Below are positions 48,406 to 60,129 of a stretch of 64,000 nt of DNA, piece by piece. Position numbers and translations under genes: made by a program. The stretch comes from Dipteris shenzhenensis (taxonomy: Eukaryota > Polypodiophyta > Polypodiopsida > Gleicheniales), in NCBI GenBank assembly GCA_047967505.1, contig CM106538.1. One strand, given 5' to 3'. The notes under the pieces are model-generated. The model saw nothing but the letters and a program-made list of their open reading frames with translations. It was not told the DNA's origin and did no database searches. The first letter of the stretch is position 1. Every line of letters begins with the position of its first letter.

Positions 48406-51400
48406 CTCTTTTTCTGGATAAGTATGCCTGTGCCATATGTGAATCAAGTTATGTAAGTTTGCACATTGCAGAGCCCAGACTGTACTTGTCCATGCTTGGT
48501 GTCCATGCTTGGTGCAAGCATGTGCTTATATGCATATCTCTACCCTTTTATAAAATAACTACATCGTTGATATGATTTTTTTGAATCATGATGACAAAAG
48601 ATAGCTTGCAACATATTCTTTTCACAAGAACACATGGAGTAATGTTACTGAAAAATACTTAGCAGTTTCAAATGGGCATGTAACCTATTAAACAGATTTA
48701 TTTTTCTGTTTTAAGATCTCTTCAGCTTCAATATGAGTATATTTCAACTTCATGAACACGCTCGAAGTGCAGCATTTACAGTAATTGTCTTGAATTCAAA
48801 AGGAGTCAACAAAGAAGGCTGTTTGACCTTTGATGTTTCTCATCAATATCTCTGAAAATAAGACATCTTCTAGGCACTCTAACCTCTATTGCTTGCTCTT
48901 CAGATAGACGTGTGGGTACTGGTGGCTTTAGCAATGTATACATGGGTATGCTGCCAAAAGAAGGCTTGGTTGCTGTAAAGATTTTGGCATCAAGTACTGA
49001 AGCAGAAAAAGAGTTTATTATGGAGATCACAGCAATGGCTGGAATACGGCATAAGAATCTAGTACTATACATAGGATTTTGTTCAGAAGGTGTGAATCGT
49101 CTTCTGGTTTTTAGCTACTTACCCAATGGAAATCTTCAACAGAATATTCATGGTACGTGTGAGATTCCTCCTTCAATAATAAAATTCACTCCTTTCACCC
49201 TTGCTTGAAACTCAATTGGCCTCGTCTCCATTATCTATCTCTAGTTTGATCATAAAACATAATACCCTATCAGAACATGATCTTCACTTGCTTGAATCAT
49301 ATAATTTCACTAGAAGCTAGAAAGGAAAAGGAAAGGAAACGTTAATTGTATTTTGGAGGTTTCTTTTGCTAATGGACAAAAGACACAAGGAACCCATATA
49401 TTGAATTCATTGGAGTCATGTACGATGTAAAATTAGATATAAATATTGAGCCCTTTGGGAGGATTATGAGGAGCATAGAGCAATCTGACAAACCATGCTA
49501 GTGGCAGGTAGTTCCTATGGCCTAAGATGAACCACAGCACTAATAATATACACTTTTGATACTGTGTATAATGTCTGAGAATCATGCCTGACTTGAGGGT
49601 CACTATTACATTCATAACTGTCGAGCCTCAAGCACATCATATATGCAATAGTATCAAGCTGGCAATGAGCTCCATGAGGAAGGCCATGCTGGAGGGATTA
49701 TAATTATTCAAAACATTGGAGTGAAACCTAACCCGTATACAACTAATGAGGTGGTTCCCTAGGGAGAATTGTGAGGAACGTATAAACAACCTGACAAGCA
49801 AGTAACCATTCTGGTGGGGGTTCATTCCCTATCTGCCTTGAGATGAACTAGGGAATCCGTAGTACACACCTTTCATAGTGTGTAGCAAGTCTGTCCAATT
49901 GTGAATTAAACCTTGTATTTGTAGAATGTTGTGATGAAAAAGGGAGAAGCACCAGAGTAAGGAAAACACTCATATTGCAAGGTTGCATAACGTCACATGA
50001 GAATACAATGCATTGCATCCATCCTGAGTGATGGTCCTACCATGTATTGTAAGGCTCCTAATTTCTATCAAACCGATCTAAGAGAGTCTCCTTCATGCCA
50101 TTATTCTTTAACTAAGCTACCTTGCACAATGTAATTTGTGATCCATAACCCACAGATGCACCTCCATCTGCTACAAAGAAGGAAAAGACTATGTTGATGC
50201 ATTTACAAGGAAGCTGTTTCCAAGAGTGTCTATTATCTCATCTATGATGCCCTAGGATAACCAAATTGACATCACATGGCTGTTCATGCAAGATGTAGTG
50301 CTTCGTGTGTTCCTCCAGATAACCTAATATATTGGGCATCGTGAGAGGATCTTGTGCAACAATGGCATCTCCTAGCCACCAGCCACTGGTTCCTCTGTAT
50401 GGAGATAGCCAGAAGGAGGAGATCTTTTGCAATAGGAAAGGGGGCATCATCCTTGTGTCGAGGATCTGCTAGAAAGCAAGGTGGAGAGGGGTGGATACTA
50501 AGTCCTAGAAATGTCCAGGGCATTTTTGTCCTAGTAATCTTAATAGCTCTACATTTGCAAAGCTAGCTCCAAGCACCTCATGATAGCATGGAAGACATTG
50601 TGGACACCAATGATTGGTCTCTTTGCAACTTGGCTTCTTCTAGGTCACATAGGAATGGGCTTGGGATTATTGGCTCTAGAAAGTTGGTGGTCATACAAAG
50701 AACCTCTTAAGGGTATGCATGCAGTTAGAGGTTAGTCCTCATCATCCCTTATCCGCTAGGGCTATGTCACTGTTGACATGGTCATTGTGCTTTGCAAGTA
50801 CTAGCGCACAATAGTGGGAGGAAACTCTGTCCATCAGGCTCAACTTCGTTCAACTCTAATCAGTCCCACTCATATTGCTTTACCAAATCAAGAACAGGTT
50901 GGTTGTTGATCCCTAAGCTTCTCCCATGTGCCCTATGCCCTATCCCCCTCCTTGAGTATCCACTGAGCATTTGTTGTTGGCAGCCACGTCAACAAAGCCC
51001 ATCGATTATGTTCCTCTAACCAAATCTGTGTGATGATCTGTTTAACCTCCTCCTGGTAATTTTTTTGAGATTTCAGGGTTGAAGATCACTTAATTCCAGC
51101 CAATTTTCCCTTTTACATCGAACTCATTGGAGCTTTGATCGCTTGAACACAATTTCCCTTAACGGTCATCTCGGGTAGGAAATCTTATATCTTCCGACAA
51201 AGGAGTTTCTCTAAGTTGGGCAAGTAGATGACTCCCGTTCTACGGACTCCGTTAAAACTGAAGGATCAACCTATGGGGCTGTTACTTGCCATGATCATAG
51301 AAACCATGCATGCTCCAATGCATCATTGTCCAGCTCATGGAGAGATATGAGGGAGATTCTTGACCTGCTAGACTTCAAGGGTGGTTTTGGTTTCAAGGGA

Positions 51401-52823
51401 CAAAAGTCTGCATCTAGGGTGCAGCATACTAAACACATGAGCAGGTGTAACTCTTGTTGGATAAGAGCAAGCTATCAATTTTGAGGTGACGACTCCAAAC
51501 AACCCAGCCACATTATCCAGGGCTAGACTTTTGGACGCCCTAAGCAAGGTGCCCTAAGCAAGGTGTCCTGTTGGTCTAGTCGCATTGTAAGCATTAAACA
51601 CCCCCTCAGGACCTCTCTTTTGTAAACACGAGCTTGTAATAAGCTGAGTGTCCGTGCACAACCCAAAGGGTGTTGGTTGTAGGACCCAACCACGTCCTTA
51701 GATGATGAATCATTTCATCCTGTAGAAGGTTGTTGAACAAAGATGGGCTCTACACCTCACCACAGAAAGTGGACAACATGAATCCAAACATAGGGTGGTC
51801 TGAGCTTTCGACTGTCATGACCGCTCAAATTTCTTCGACTAGACTAAGAGAAAGGTGAACTCCACCAAGGCAGGGGGGTATTTTGCTGGAAATCCATGTA
51901 GTTTGTAAGTTCCAGGCTCCAGCTGTCAAAAATTTGATGAGGAAGAAGAACACACTATTTTTTATCCAGGGAGAGGTGGGGAGATGGGAACCCTGTGGTA
52001 TTTGGGGAGGAGGGATGGTAGTTTAAGGAAGAGGAGATAAGGGGAGGGGTGTGGGGTAGAGGGTAGTGGGTGGTTGGAGTCTCAGCCTTCGTATTATGAG
52101 GTGGTAAAGAAGGAGAGGATTCGTAGGGTAGTTTGGGTCTGGCACAACTCTCTCTAGGGGCAGAGGGGGGGCTGAGCAGCATCAACCAAAGGGAAGGTTA
52201 GGATTCGTGATCCAAGAGTTCAAGTTGAGGTAAGAGGGAGGGATTCCGTGTTTCCCTTTTGAGCTCAAGCATATATGCCATTGGGGCTCTCTTATTGTGT
52301 TGTACAATTGGATCTCATAGAAATTTTCAGAGGTTCAATGATTTTTCTCAGAATTCCTATTCCCCACCTGTCTCGCTACTATGATCATGTTCATTTATCA
52401 TTGTACAAAAGCATATAAACTATGCAATTCCCTTTTGATCTTTCTGAAACGTCCTTCCTAAAATGTGAAAGTGAGTTTTCAAAAGTTTTGCCATGGTTTT
52501 CTCCTTCGTAAATTGCTGTATATAATCCAAACGCTGATCTATGTATTCAAAAGAGAGACCATTATAAAGTTTAGATACTTCAAATGGGTACTTACGTGTT
52601 GTTCCAAGTTTAAAAACATTGAGTGTCAAAATATATTTGATCAAACCAAGATAGCTTTGGTTCAGGTAACTTCAGACCTCCATTGACCTGGAAACAAAGG
52701 CGAAAGGTGGCCATCGGTGCTGCAAAAGGATTGGAATATTTGCATTTTGGTTTGCCACGGCAGATTATCCACCGTGATGTGAAGAGTTCCAATATCCTTC
52801 TTACCGAATACTTTGATGGTCAG
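42530..52823 (+). CDS. USP-domain receptor-like cytoplasmic kinase (5' seven exons; 3' end outside or lost)
   Basis: Exons: 42530-42794, 43595-43689, 43954-44075, 46730-46839, 47465-48181, 48904-49152 and 52666-52823. All junctions are GT-AG and every phase agrees, giving 572 uninterrupted codons. Residues about 44-175 form a universal-stress-protein fold ([66 protein letters not shown]). Residues about 198-425 are a Ser-rich linker. The kinase starts at [14 protein letters not shown], with Gly loop [10 protein letters not shown] (440-449), lysine AVK (462), hinge [17 protein letters not shown] and catalytic HRDVKSSN (555-562). This is the plant USP-kinase group of soluble Ser/Thr kinases (Arabidopsis At5g63940-like, from memory); there is no signal peptide or membrane helix. 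The last exon ends in phase 0 at cag|gtatca. DFG, APE and the C-lobe are absent from the rest of the window, so the gene either continues beyond 64000 through an intron of more than 11 kb or is truncated. Confidence 0.85.
45144..45155 (-). promoter_or_regulatory. Primer binding site beside the intron-3 LTR
   Basis: TGGTATCAGAGC on the minus strand, two bases from the LTR end at 45158. Same site and spacing as in Copia-1 and Copia-2. Confidence 0.8.
45158..45727 (-). repeat. LTR of a truncated retrotransposon in kinase intron 3
   Basis: In sense (minus) orientation this 570-bp block begins TGTAAGGCCCCCAAATGAGG and ends GGGGTCGTGTCA, i.e. TG...CA. The tRNA-iMet site follows directly, so it is a 5' LTR. 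A tatata motif lies near 45482. I find neither a partner LTR nor element coding sequence on its internal side (44700-45143), so the element is truncated. Its GC content is clearly above the surrounding intron. Confidence 0.7.
45905..46060. repeat. Imperfect repeats, about 108 bp apart, in kinase intron 3
   Basis: acaattataagaaagacgag plus gcgctgtacatctga (45912-45948) recurs as tcaattataagcaagacaag plus gcgctgtaccatctga (46021-46059). A partial third copy (gaggcattacaattat) lies between them. Confidence 0.75.
46080..46345 (-). pseudogene. Copia gag zinc-knuckle and protease relic in kinase intron 3
   Basis: The minus strand reads [17 protein letters not shown] at about 46310-46260, which keeps CCHC spacing with the second Cys changed to Gly. 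A polar [18 protein letters not shown] follows, and then a degenerate protease site ([14 protein letters not shown], where DSGAS is expected) near 46110-46070. This is the usual gag-protease junction of Copia. It lies on the outer side of the intron-3 LTR and so probably belongs to a different insertion. Confidence 0.45.
48360..48399. repeat. TC microsatellite in kinase intron 5
   Basis: An uninterrupted (TC)n run of about 40 bp followed by imperfect CTTT sequence. It lies 180 bp after the exon-5 donor. Confidence 0.95.
49153..52665 (+). other. Kinase intron 6, with an internal duplication
   Basis: The intron starts gtacgt and ends ttggttcag. Blocks at about 49445-49575 and 49750-49890 are imperfect copies (gggaggattatgaggagc / gggagaattgtgaggaac; ctgacaa; agatgaac; tactgtgtataatgtctg / tagtgtgtagcaagtctg). 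A gccctaagcaaggt unit is repeated in tandem near 51540. The stretch 51940-52200 is purine-rich. No exon-like frame or element coding sequence was recognised. Confidence 0.6.
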
Positions 52824-53458
52824 GTATCAGCCTTATGACTCTCCTTGATTCAGCTTGTTTTCGTATTAACCCCGTAGTCCTCAGTGCACATGACAAAAGA
52901 TTTACTGGTTGTCCTTGTATCTCAATCATTATACATGCACACATTTGTTCGTATGGTTGAATTTTGGTCTAACTAACTGCACAGCGCATGAAAACACCTG
53001 AGATAGGATGCTTTCTGCAAGAAAAATTCAGTCATGCTTCTCTATAAGTACCAATCCATTGTAACTCACGTGCCCATACATGGTATTCCAAAGTGCACTT
53101 GTAAATGATGCTGCAAATGAGAATACATGAACAACAACAGGCTGTGCATCAAACTCATATTACATTTCTGTCTTCTGTACCAGTAGCAATCATTTCATCC
53201 TCTGAAGGGATCTTTAAACCTGCATTAGCCATTCTGAAATTCTGCAACCATGTTTAGTTTGCAATGGTACTCTCTGAGAGGGGATATTTCCTCAAGTCTG
53301 GCACATACCAGACACTTCTGATGGACTGAGCATCCTTAATACCTGTGTGTTGCCCCATTGGCACATCATGTTGCTTCTGTTGACAGGATGGATTCCAGGA
53401 AATAGTGTTTTGGCTGCAAATGCTTCCCCACCTGCATTATCCTTCCCCAACATAATTA
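52824..53458 (+). other. Start of kinase intron 7, no feature recognised
   Basis: Follows the donor cag|gtatca. I searched it for a DFG-encoding exon (expected shortly after the HRD exon) and saw none. Ordinary AT-rich intron-like sequence. Confidence 0.5.
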
Positions 53459-54508
53459 TGTTAGAAAATTGAAGTCCCACCATAGAGGGCATCCTGCAGT
53501 GGAAGACTGATAGATGGGCTCAGGAATTACACGCGGAAGTGTTTCACTATAGAATCAATGCTTCATCAAGTGTGTGTACACAACATTCATGTGTATGTAC
53601 AGACTAGCAGATAGACTGTGCTCAGAGACAAATATAGAAGTAACACTTTATATTTCTGTTCGTCCACAAACTGAACAAGATACAATACCAAAAGGTTCTC
53701 CTACTAAATGCCTAGCACCTCTAGATCCCTAAGCCTGCGTGCTCCACTGAGCGTATGTAGACTCTTTCCAAAGGATCTCTCCACCTTGCTGTCCAGAACC
53801 TCAGCCTACGTGGGCTGCCACTCAAGCTCAGTCTGCAGCTCCTTTAGGTTCACCTTCACCTCCTGTGGATAGGCCCAAGGGTCCCCTTCTTGCTGCTCCT
53901 GTCTACTCTCTTGCTGCTCCTGTCTACTTTCAGAGGGCTGTTCCAGATGATGAATAATGAGGCCTTGGGGCCTGCCTTTTATAGGGCAAGGATGCCCCTC
54001 AGAATGACCGACCCAGAGGGGGTTTGTACCAACCCCTCTGCCCGACCTTGTCTCTGCCCCCCACCGACTGTGTGGGGCTCTCAACACCAGGGCTTTTGGC
54101 CCTCTATTCCATGCAGAGGCCCAGTCCCTAGATCTGCTCCAACCAGCGCAACCAGCCATGTATATGGCCACCCTGCTTCTGCCTATCCCTGCCACGTAGG
54201 CGCATCTCAGATCTGTTGGTCCTGCCTCTTGCAAGGCCTTGTACTGGTTCTGAACACCTCGCCACAGCTCCGTACTGCCAGCGCCATGCCTCTGTACTGT
54301 CCGTACCATGGCTGACATCAGTGCCTCTTGTTCCAGGCCTGTTTCTTTGTGCAATCTTGGCTCCAGCCAGTTCTTGATGGCCAGGTACTTTCTCCCTTGT
54401 GCTGCCCACATGGCAGCCCCATGCTTCTCTTCTCTCTTTGTCCCCCCCCGCCGATGCTCTCCTCATATTGGGCTCACAAGTAGGGAGGTGACCATTCATA
54501 TTCCAACA
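53459..54508 (-). repeat. Solo LTR with 5-bp target duplication
   Basis: A 1,050-bp block reads TGTTGGAATATG ... TTTTCTAACA in sense (minus) orientation. It is flanked on both sides by aatta (53454-53458 and 54509-54513). A sense TATA box, CTATAAAAGG, lies at about 53984-53975. A 21-bp unit (ttgctgctcctgtctactct) is repeated in tandem near 53890-53930, downstream of it. No primer site or coding sequence adjoins, so this is a solo LTR left by recombination between the LTRs of a complete element. The 201-codon minus-strand frame 53806-54411 lies wholly inside it. Confidence 0.88.
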
Positions 54509-54755
54509 AATTACTCACCCCCTACTCCTGTGAAGTATACGTTTTAGCTCCTCAAAGGAGGTGGGATATTGGGAGCACCTCTCAATAAGATCCTCAAAGA
54601 GCTCACAAATAAGCCATAGACCAGTGAGTATGATGGAGATCGCTTGAATCCTTTGTGCATATTGCATCTTGAATTGGAGCATCTGCTTCTAAAAGGCAAG
54701 TAGCTTATAACTCAGTAGATGTTTCCAATATAACAGAATTTCCTTGGTTTCAGAC

Positions 54756-55331
54756 CCACAGTACGAACTGTTGGTCTTGGGGTGTCAGAAAGACTTACGA
54801 CCGGAGTAAGTTAAGTGTCTATCGGGACGGTCTTTGGAGAGATGTGGTGAAATATGTGCCATTGCCCATTTTAGAAGGTGTATGGGTACATGCTGCCAGA
54901 GACTTCATTACAGGCTCCTCAGTCCATCCTTGCCATTATGTGGAAAACAAGCTTTTGACTAGCTGTTGCTGCCATTGCCCATTTTAGAGGTGTTTGGATT
55001 GTTACAGGTGGCAGGCCTCATCATTGCTCTACTTGGCTTGGTTATGAGGTCAAGTATTCCACTTCAGGGTATGGGACCTCGACAATGTTTAGACAGGGAC
55101 GCCTTGGTTTTTGATGTTCACTCTGGGGACAGGTTATAGAGGTCCAAGGATGACGATATTGTTGTGGATGTTGTGTTTGAGTCTGTCAGGTTTTGGGTCA
55201 TGTGGAGCAGTGTTTCTTGACTTGAGGTTTGTATCTAGACCCTAGCCTGGATCACATTTCCTTGGGTTTGTGGAGGATTTGGCTCTATGGATTTGTCCCC
55301 ATAAGTATTTGTAGTGGGACCCTGGGGAATG
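54756..55331 (+). pseudogene. Left part of LINE-D ORF2 3' fragment, split by Copia-2
   Basis: From about 54960 to the Copia-2 junction the plus strand matches, at DNA level and in order, the LINE-B region just upstream of its zf-RVT domain. For example ttccacttcagggtatggga / ttcctctacaggtgatcgct, ttggtttttgatgttcactc / ctagtctttgacgttgggga, and tttgtagtgggaccc / cttgtagtgggaccc at the end. No long frame is open. The limit at 54756 is approximate. The fragment continues at 61452. Confidence 0.65.
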
Positions 55332-55591
55332 TGTGAGAAGGGGAGAGAGCAACAGTGAGAGCAAGAAACAGGAGAGTGAGAGAGCTGAAAACGTAGTTGC
55401 AATTAGATGATAGAGTTACAACTGAATGGAGTGATAGGTTTTGTCTAAGTGACAAAACCTTATCCTTCACTAACCATAGTTAGTGAACTAACTGTGGTTA
55501 GGGGGAAAAACTTCTAAGTGAGGGAAAAGTGCCCCTAACCTACTTATTACATTACATTGGTCACTGCTAAATTATATCAATAATTCTAACA
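55332..55591 (-). repeat. Copia-2 3' LTR
   Basis: 260 bp, plus strand tgtgagaagg ... aattctaaca, preceded by gaatg. It contains ggttttgtctaagtgacaaaacc, an imperfect inverted pair also kept in the other LTRs of this family. Confidence 0.93.
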
Positions 55592-55628
55592 CCCCCCTGC
55601 AGTGCCAATGTCATGTACAAGGAAAAGA

Positions 55629-58600
55629 TCAATCACCAAAAGGAGATAAGTTCAGGGCACTGCGAAATGCCTCAAACTTTTCACGTGGAAGTGCTTTGGT
55701 GAAAATGTCTGCAACATTGTCATGTGTATAGATCATGCTGATCTCTCCTGCATGCAACTTCTCTCTGATGTAGTGATAATGAACCTCAATGTGCTTCGTG
55801 CGAGCATGAAACACAGGATTCTTTGCTACTGCAATAGCACTATGACTATCAGTGAGAATTGGAGAAGGACCCTCCAATGAAAGATGAAGATCAGCAAATA
55901 AACGACGCAGCCAAACACATCCTACTGTCACTGTGAAAGCTGCCCTGTACTCAGCTTCACATGAAGAGGTAGCCACTGTAGATTGTTTCTTGCTCAACCA
56001 AGAAATACAAGCTTTGCCCAAAAAGAAACAATTGCCACTTGTGGATTGCCTAGTGTCATAATCTCCAGCCCAATCTGAGTCACTGTAGGCATGCATCTGC
56101 AAGTCACCCCCCCTGGGAAACAAAAAGCGAAAAGACTTGGTACCTTGCAAATAACGGAAGATGCATTTTACAGCCTGCCAATGCATAGTCTTTGGGCTGT
56201 GCATATATCTGCTCACCTGAGAAACTGCAAACTGAATATCAGGTCATGTATTGCAGAGATAAATGAGGCATCCAACAGCCTGACTGTAGAGTGTGACATC
56301 AAATGATTCACCTGCTTCATGCATTGTAAGCTTCAGCCCCGGCTCCATGGGAGTAGCTATGGGCTTACAATCCTGCATGTTGAATCTGTCCAAGAGTTTT
56401 TGCACATACTTGGATTGAGACATACCGATGCCACTTTGCTCGAGTGAACTGGATCCCCAAATAAAAGTGTAGCAGCCCCGAATTTGACATGTCAAAAGTG
56501 GTCTGCAATTCAGCTTTAAAATCTGCAATATTATCTTCATTTGACCCTGTGAGCAATAAGTCATCTACATAAAGAATGATGACTAAAATATCCCCCCCAT
56601 CCTTCTTGATGTAGAGGGTGCTTTCAGTTGGACTGTTGTGCAGCCCCTTGCTGGTCATAAAGGCATGAATCTTTGCATACCATGTACGTGGGGCCTGTTT
56701 CAGCCCATACAAAGCTTTATTCAGCTTGCATACCTAAAGTGCATTTCCTGAAATTTCAAAGCCTGGAGGTTGTTTGACATAAACCTCTTCCAACAAGTCT
56801 CCATTAAGGAAGGCTGTTTCAGCCCATACAAAGCTTTATTCAGCTTGCATACCTAAAGTGCATTTCCTGAAATTTCAAAGCCTGGAGGTTGTTTGACATA
56901 AACCTCTTCCAACAAGTCTCCATTAAGGAAGGCTGTTTTTATGTCCAACTAATGAACATTCCACTGAAAATTTATAGCCATTGCTATGACTGACCGGATG
57001 GTTGTCATTCTGGATGTAGGAGCAAAAGTCTCCTCATAGTCTATGCCCTTTTTCTGAGCATATCCTTTTGCGACTAGCCTTGCCTTGTACCTGTCAATGG
57101 TGCCATCTGGCTTTCTTTTAACTTTGAAAACCCACCGTGTACCTATGGCATGCTTACCTGGTGGCAAATCTACAACTTCCCATGTCTGATTTTTCTTAAT
57201 GGACTGCAACTCATCGTGCATGGCATTCATCCAATGCACATTATCCTGTGCCTCTTCAAATGTCTCAGGTTCCTCTTCATCAAGAAGAGCACCTGCATAA
57301 GGTGATTCAACTGAAAGAGCACCTCCCCCATGCCTTATTGCACTCCGAGTTCTGCTAGGTAATGGAGCATGAATTTTACTCTCCCTGAGAGTCTGTAACA
57401 GCCAATTTGGGACTGTTTTTGCTGCATGTATATCTGCAATTTCTTGCTGAACAACCTCTTCCACGGCTTGTGGAGGTGGTATGACATCCTGTGGGTGAAT
57501 CGGAGCATGTGGAGGTATCTGAAAATTCTGATTTTCATCAGATATATCAGCAGGGGAACCCAAGGCAATGGGTAGTAATTCCTCAAAGACATCACTGGAA
57601 GAAGAAGGCATATCAAATTCAGCTTGAGTGTGAGCTGAATTTTCTGAAAATATTACATCTCTACTGACAATGATCTTGCGTGTGACAGGATTGTAGAGAC
57701 GGCACCCCTTGCTTTCTGCACTGTACCCAACAAAAATGCATTTGATTGCCTTATCAGACAACTTATGCCGAAACTCAATAGGTACATGAGCATAAGCAAG
57801 GCATCCAAAGACACGAAAATGATCCACAGAAGGCTTTCTCCCTTGCCAAACTTCATAGGGAGTCTTGGTCTTCAAAGCTTTTGTGGGTGCCCGATTTAAA
57901 ACATAATTGGCACACATGAGACCTTCAAGCCAAAATTTGTGAGGCAATTTTTTGCTTTTCAGCATACATCTATCCATCTCCATAAGAGTATGATTTTTTC
58001 TCTCAGCTTTCCCATTTTGCTGAGGAGTTAGCCTCACTGTAAGCTGATGTACAATGCCCTTGTCTTTCAAAAAAGCATCAAAATCTGCAGACAAGTACTC
58101 CCCTCCTCTATCTGTGCGTAATGTCTGTATCTTGAGTCTGGATTCATTCTCAATCATGGCTGCAAAGTGTTTGAAGACCATAAACACTTCTGATTTGCGT
58201 TTCAGCCCATAAACCCAAGTGTAGTTGGAGTAGTCATCTATAAAAGTGACAAAGTAAAGATGACCACCCAATGATGGAGTCCTCATGGGACCACAGACAT
58301 CACTATGTATAAGCTGTAATTTTCGAACAGCTTTAACTGATCCATCCTTCTTAAAAGGAGATCTATGCATTTTACCAAGAATGCACCCTTCACAGGCATG
58401 TGGAGGAGGTGTTTCAAGGGGAGGCAATGCATCAACCATGGCATGTTTTTGAAGCGTCATCAAGTTGCCATAATGCATGTGTCCATATCTCGCATGCCAT
58501 AACTCCGCATTCTGCATAGCAGTAGTAGGAGTGGAAACTGTAAGAGCATGTGCTGGTCTTTTCTCATACATGTCAAGCTGAAAAAGACCACGCAACAGAG

Positions 58601-58900
58601 TGCCAGACAATCTCAAGGCATAGTCATGCTCTTTATCATGGACTGCACACTTGTCATCTTCAAAAATGACCTGAAATCCAGCTCTGTTAAGAGTGGACAC
58701 TGAAAGTAGATTTTTTGTGATACCAGGCACATACAAGACATCAGAAATTCTGAATGTTGAGCCATCAATGGCTGTAAGTAACTTCTCCTGTGCCACGGAC
58801 TGAATAGGAGGAGTTGTTGGCACATGTGACCTTTTTACCAACAGGTGGTGGACGCAGAGATGTGAGAAGACACTTCGTGGAAGTGATATGCTTTGAGGCA
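55629..58900 (-). pseudogene. Copia-2 pol pseudogene (PR-INT-RT-RNase H)
   Basis: Protease WYFDSGASKHITS lies at about 58925-58885 in the gag frame. After a shift near 58800 one long open frame runs to 56949 and holds a pre-integrase domain (ELWHARYGHMHYGNL; CEGCILGKMHRSPF), an integrase with HSDVCGPM, RTDRGGEYLSA and PQQNGKAERKN (the D-D-E residues), and the RT start (GTRWVFKVKRKPDG; KARLVAKGYAQKKG). A stop at 56949 and the 119-bp tandem duplication at 56701-56938 break RT. The next frame has YGLKQAPRTWYAKI and the active site LYVDDLLLTG (about 56570). RNase H (YSDSDWAGDYDTR; SSCEAEYRAA; LTDSHSAIAVAKN) is intact to its stop at 55629, ending KALPREKFEAF. Confidence 0.92.
56701..56938. repeat. 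119-bp exact tandem duplication inside Copia-2 RT
   Basis: cagcccatacaaagctttat begins at 56701 and again at 56820, and the whole 119-bp unit is repeated without a visible mismatch. The junction has ctgttt microhomology. As 119 is not a multiple of three, the duplication shifts the RT frame. Being exact, it is recent and arose after insertion. Confidence 0.95.
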
Positions 58901-60071
58901 CCGCTGTCAAAATACCATGTATTATGTGTCTCATTGACACTGAAAGCTGATGCATCCTTGGAAGAATCATAACTGCATGTCAGAAAAGCATAAGTGTCAT
59001 CATTACAAGTGGCTGTACTATCCCGAGCAGCCAACTGAGAGTCTGAAATGCAAGACAAGAAGGCATAGTCGTGCTCCGTAAAGTTGGTTGTAGCTTGCTC
59101 ATTGTCAGATGCAGGAGGAGCTGAATCTGAGACAGCCATACCGGAGCTGTTTTTCTTTTCTTTTGCAAGCCTTTTCTTGCATTCTCCAATGTAGTGACCT
59201 GGCTTTTTGCAGTAATGACATATTCCCTTCTTCTTGGGCTTACCTGCATCACCCTTAGCCTTTTGAGAAGGCTGTCCTGAACCACTGCAAGGCTGATTTG
59301 CTGAAGTCTTTGCCTGTCCCTTTACTTTAGGCTTGAATTTTGAGAGCATGGCATGTTCACCTGCTCGTGAAGCCATGTTTTTCCTGGTCTGCTCTTCTTG
59401 CAGCAGAAGTCCTATCAACTCGTGAAAAGTGAGAGGATTTGCACCCCCCCTCAACGACAAATTCAGCGAGGTATGAAAGTTGAGATAAGACTCAGAAGAG
59501 AATTCAGAGAAGTGGTAATCATCTCTGAATCATGAATGATCTCATCAATATTCAGCAACTGCTCTCGTAAATCCTGTAGCTTTGTGAGGTGCACTGACAT
59601 GGAGTCGCCCTCTTCCATATGTGTATGAGACAATTTTCTTTTCAAAAAAGACATCCTGGCATCATTCCGAGCTGCATACATGCTCTCCAAAATATCCCAT
59701 GCTGCCTTTGAGGTCTTACACGACCGGATATGTGAAATGATGAATCTTTTCACTGAAAGAGAAATACACGACAAAGCTAAAGCATCACGTGAATCCCATC
59801 TCTTCTGCTCTGGAGTGGTAGGTATAACTGCACCAATAACTTGTGCTGCAGCTGTACCCTGTGCACGACCTCTGTCTCCTCCTTGTTGGGGAGGGGTATT
59901 AGGTGCCACATTTGCTGGCCGGAACTCATCCCCACTTACATAGTCCCACAAATTACGAGAAATCAGAATATTGCATTCCATAAAACTCTAGAGGGAGTAG
60001 TTGGTACCATCCAGCTTGTCCTCTTGTGTAAGACCACTGAAACCGAAATCATTCTGATTTTGCTAGGCCAT
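58765..60071 (-). pseudogene. Copia-2 gag pseudogene
   Basis: The gag start is most likely the ATG at 60071, but the third codon is TAG and a second stop follows after KLDGTNYSL near 59990. The frame then runs openly (MECNILISRNLWDYV, a helical capsid region with LKRKLSHTHMEEGDSMSVHL) to a stop at 59463. It resumes in another frame with LTFHELIGLLLQEEQ, a Lys/Gln/Gly-rich stretch, and the knuckle CHYCKKPGHYIGEC at about 59230-59190. The same frame enters the protease. Without suppression or repair no full Gag could be made. Confidence 0.88.
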
Positions 60072-60129
60072 GTCTGAAAAAGAAAATACAGCAAATGCAA
60101 ATCTGAATTCTTTTGCTGGGAGTGGAGTG

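Noticed and set aside
53806-54411. 201-codon minus-strand frame as a gene
   Set aside because: It lies entirely inside the solo LTR 53459-54508, spans its TATA box, starts and ends without relation to the LTR boundaries, and shows no domain.
54509-54545. Purine tract beside 54508 as the polypurine tract of an attached element
   Set aside because: Both sides of the LTR carry the same aatta target duplication, so the LTR is solo and the purine run is chance.
58765-58970. N-terminal 55 or so residues of the 673-codon frame as part of pol
   Set aside because: They overlap the protease in another frame and have no similarity to Copia; true pol text in this frame starts near 58800.
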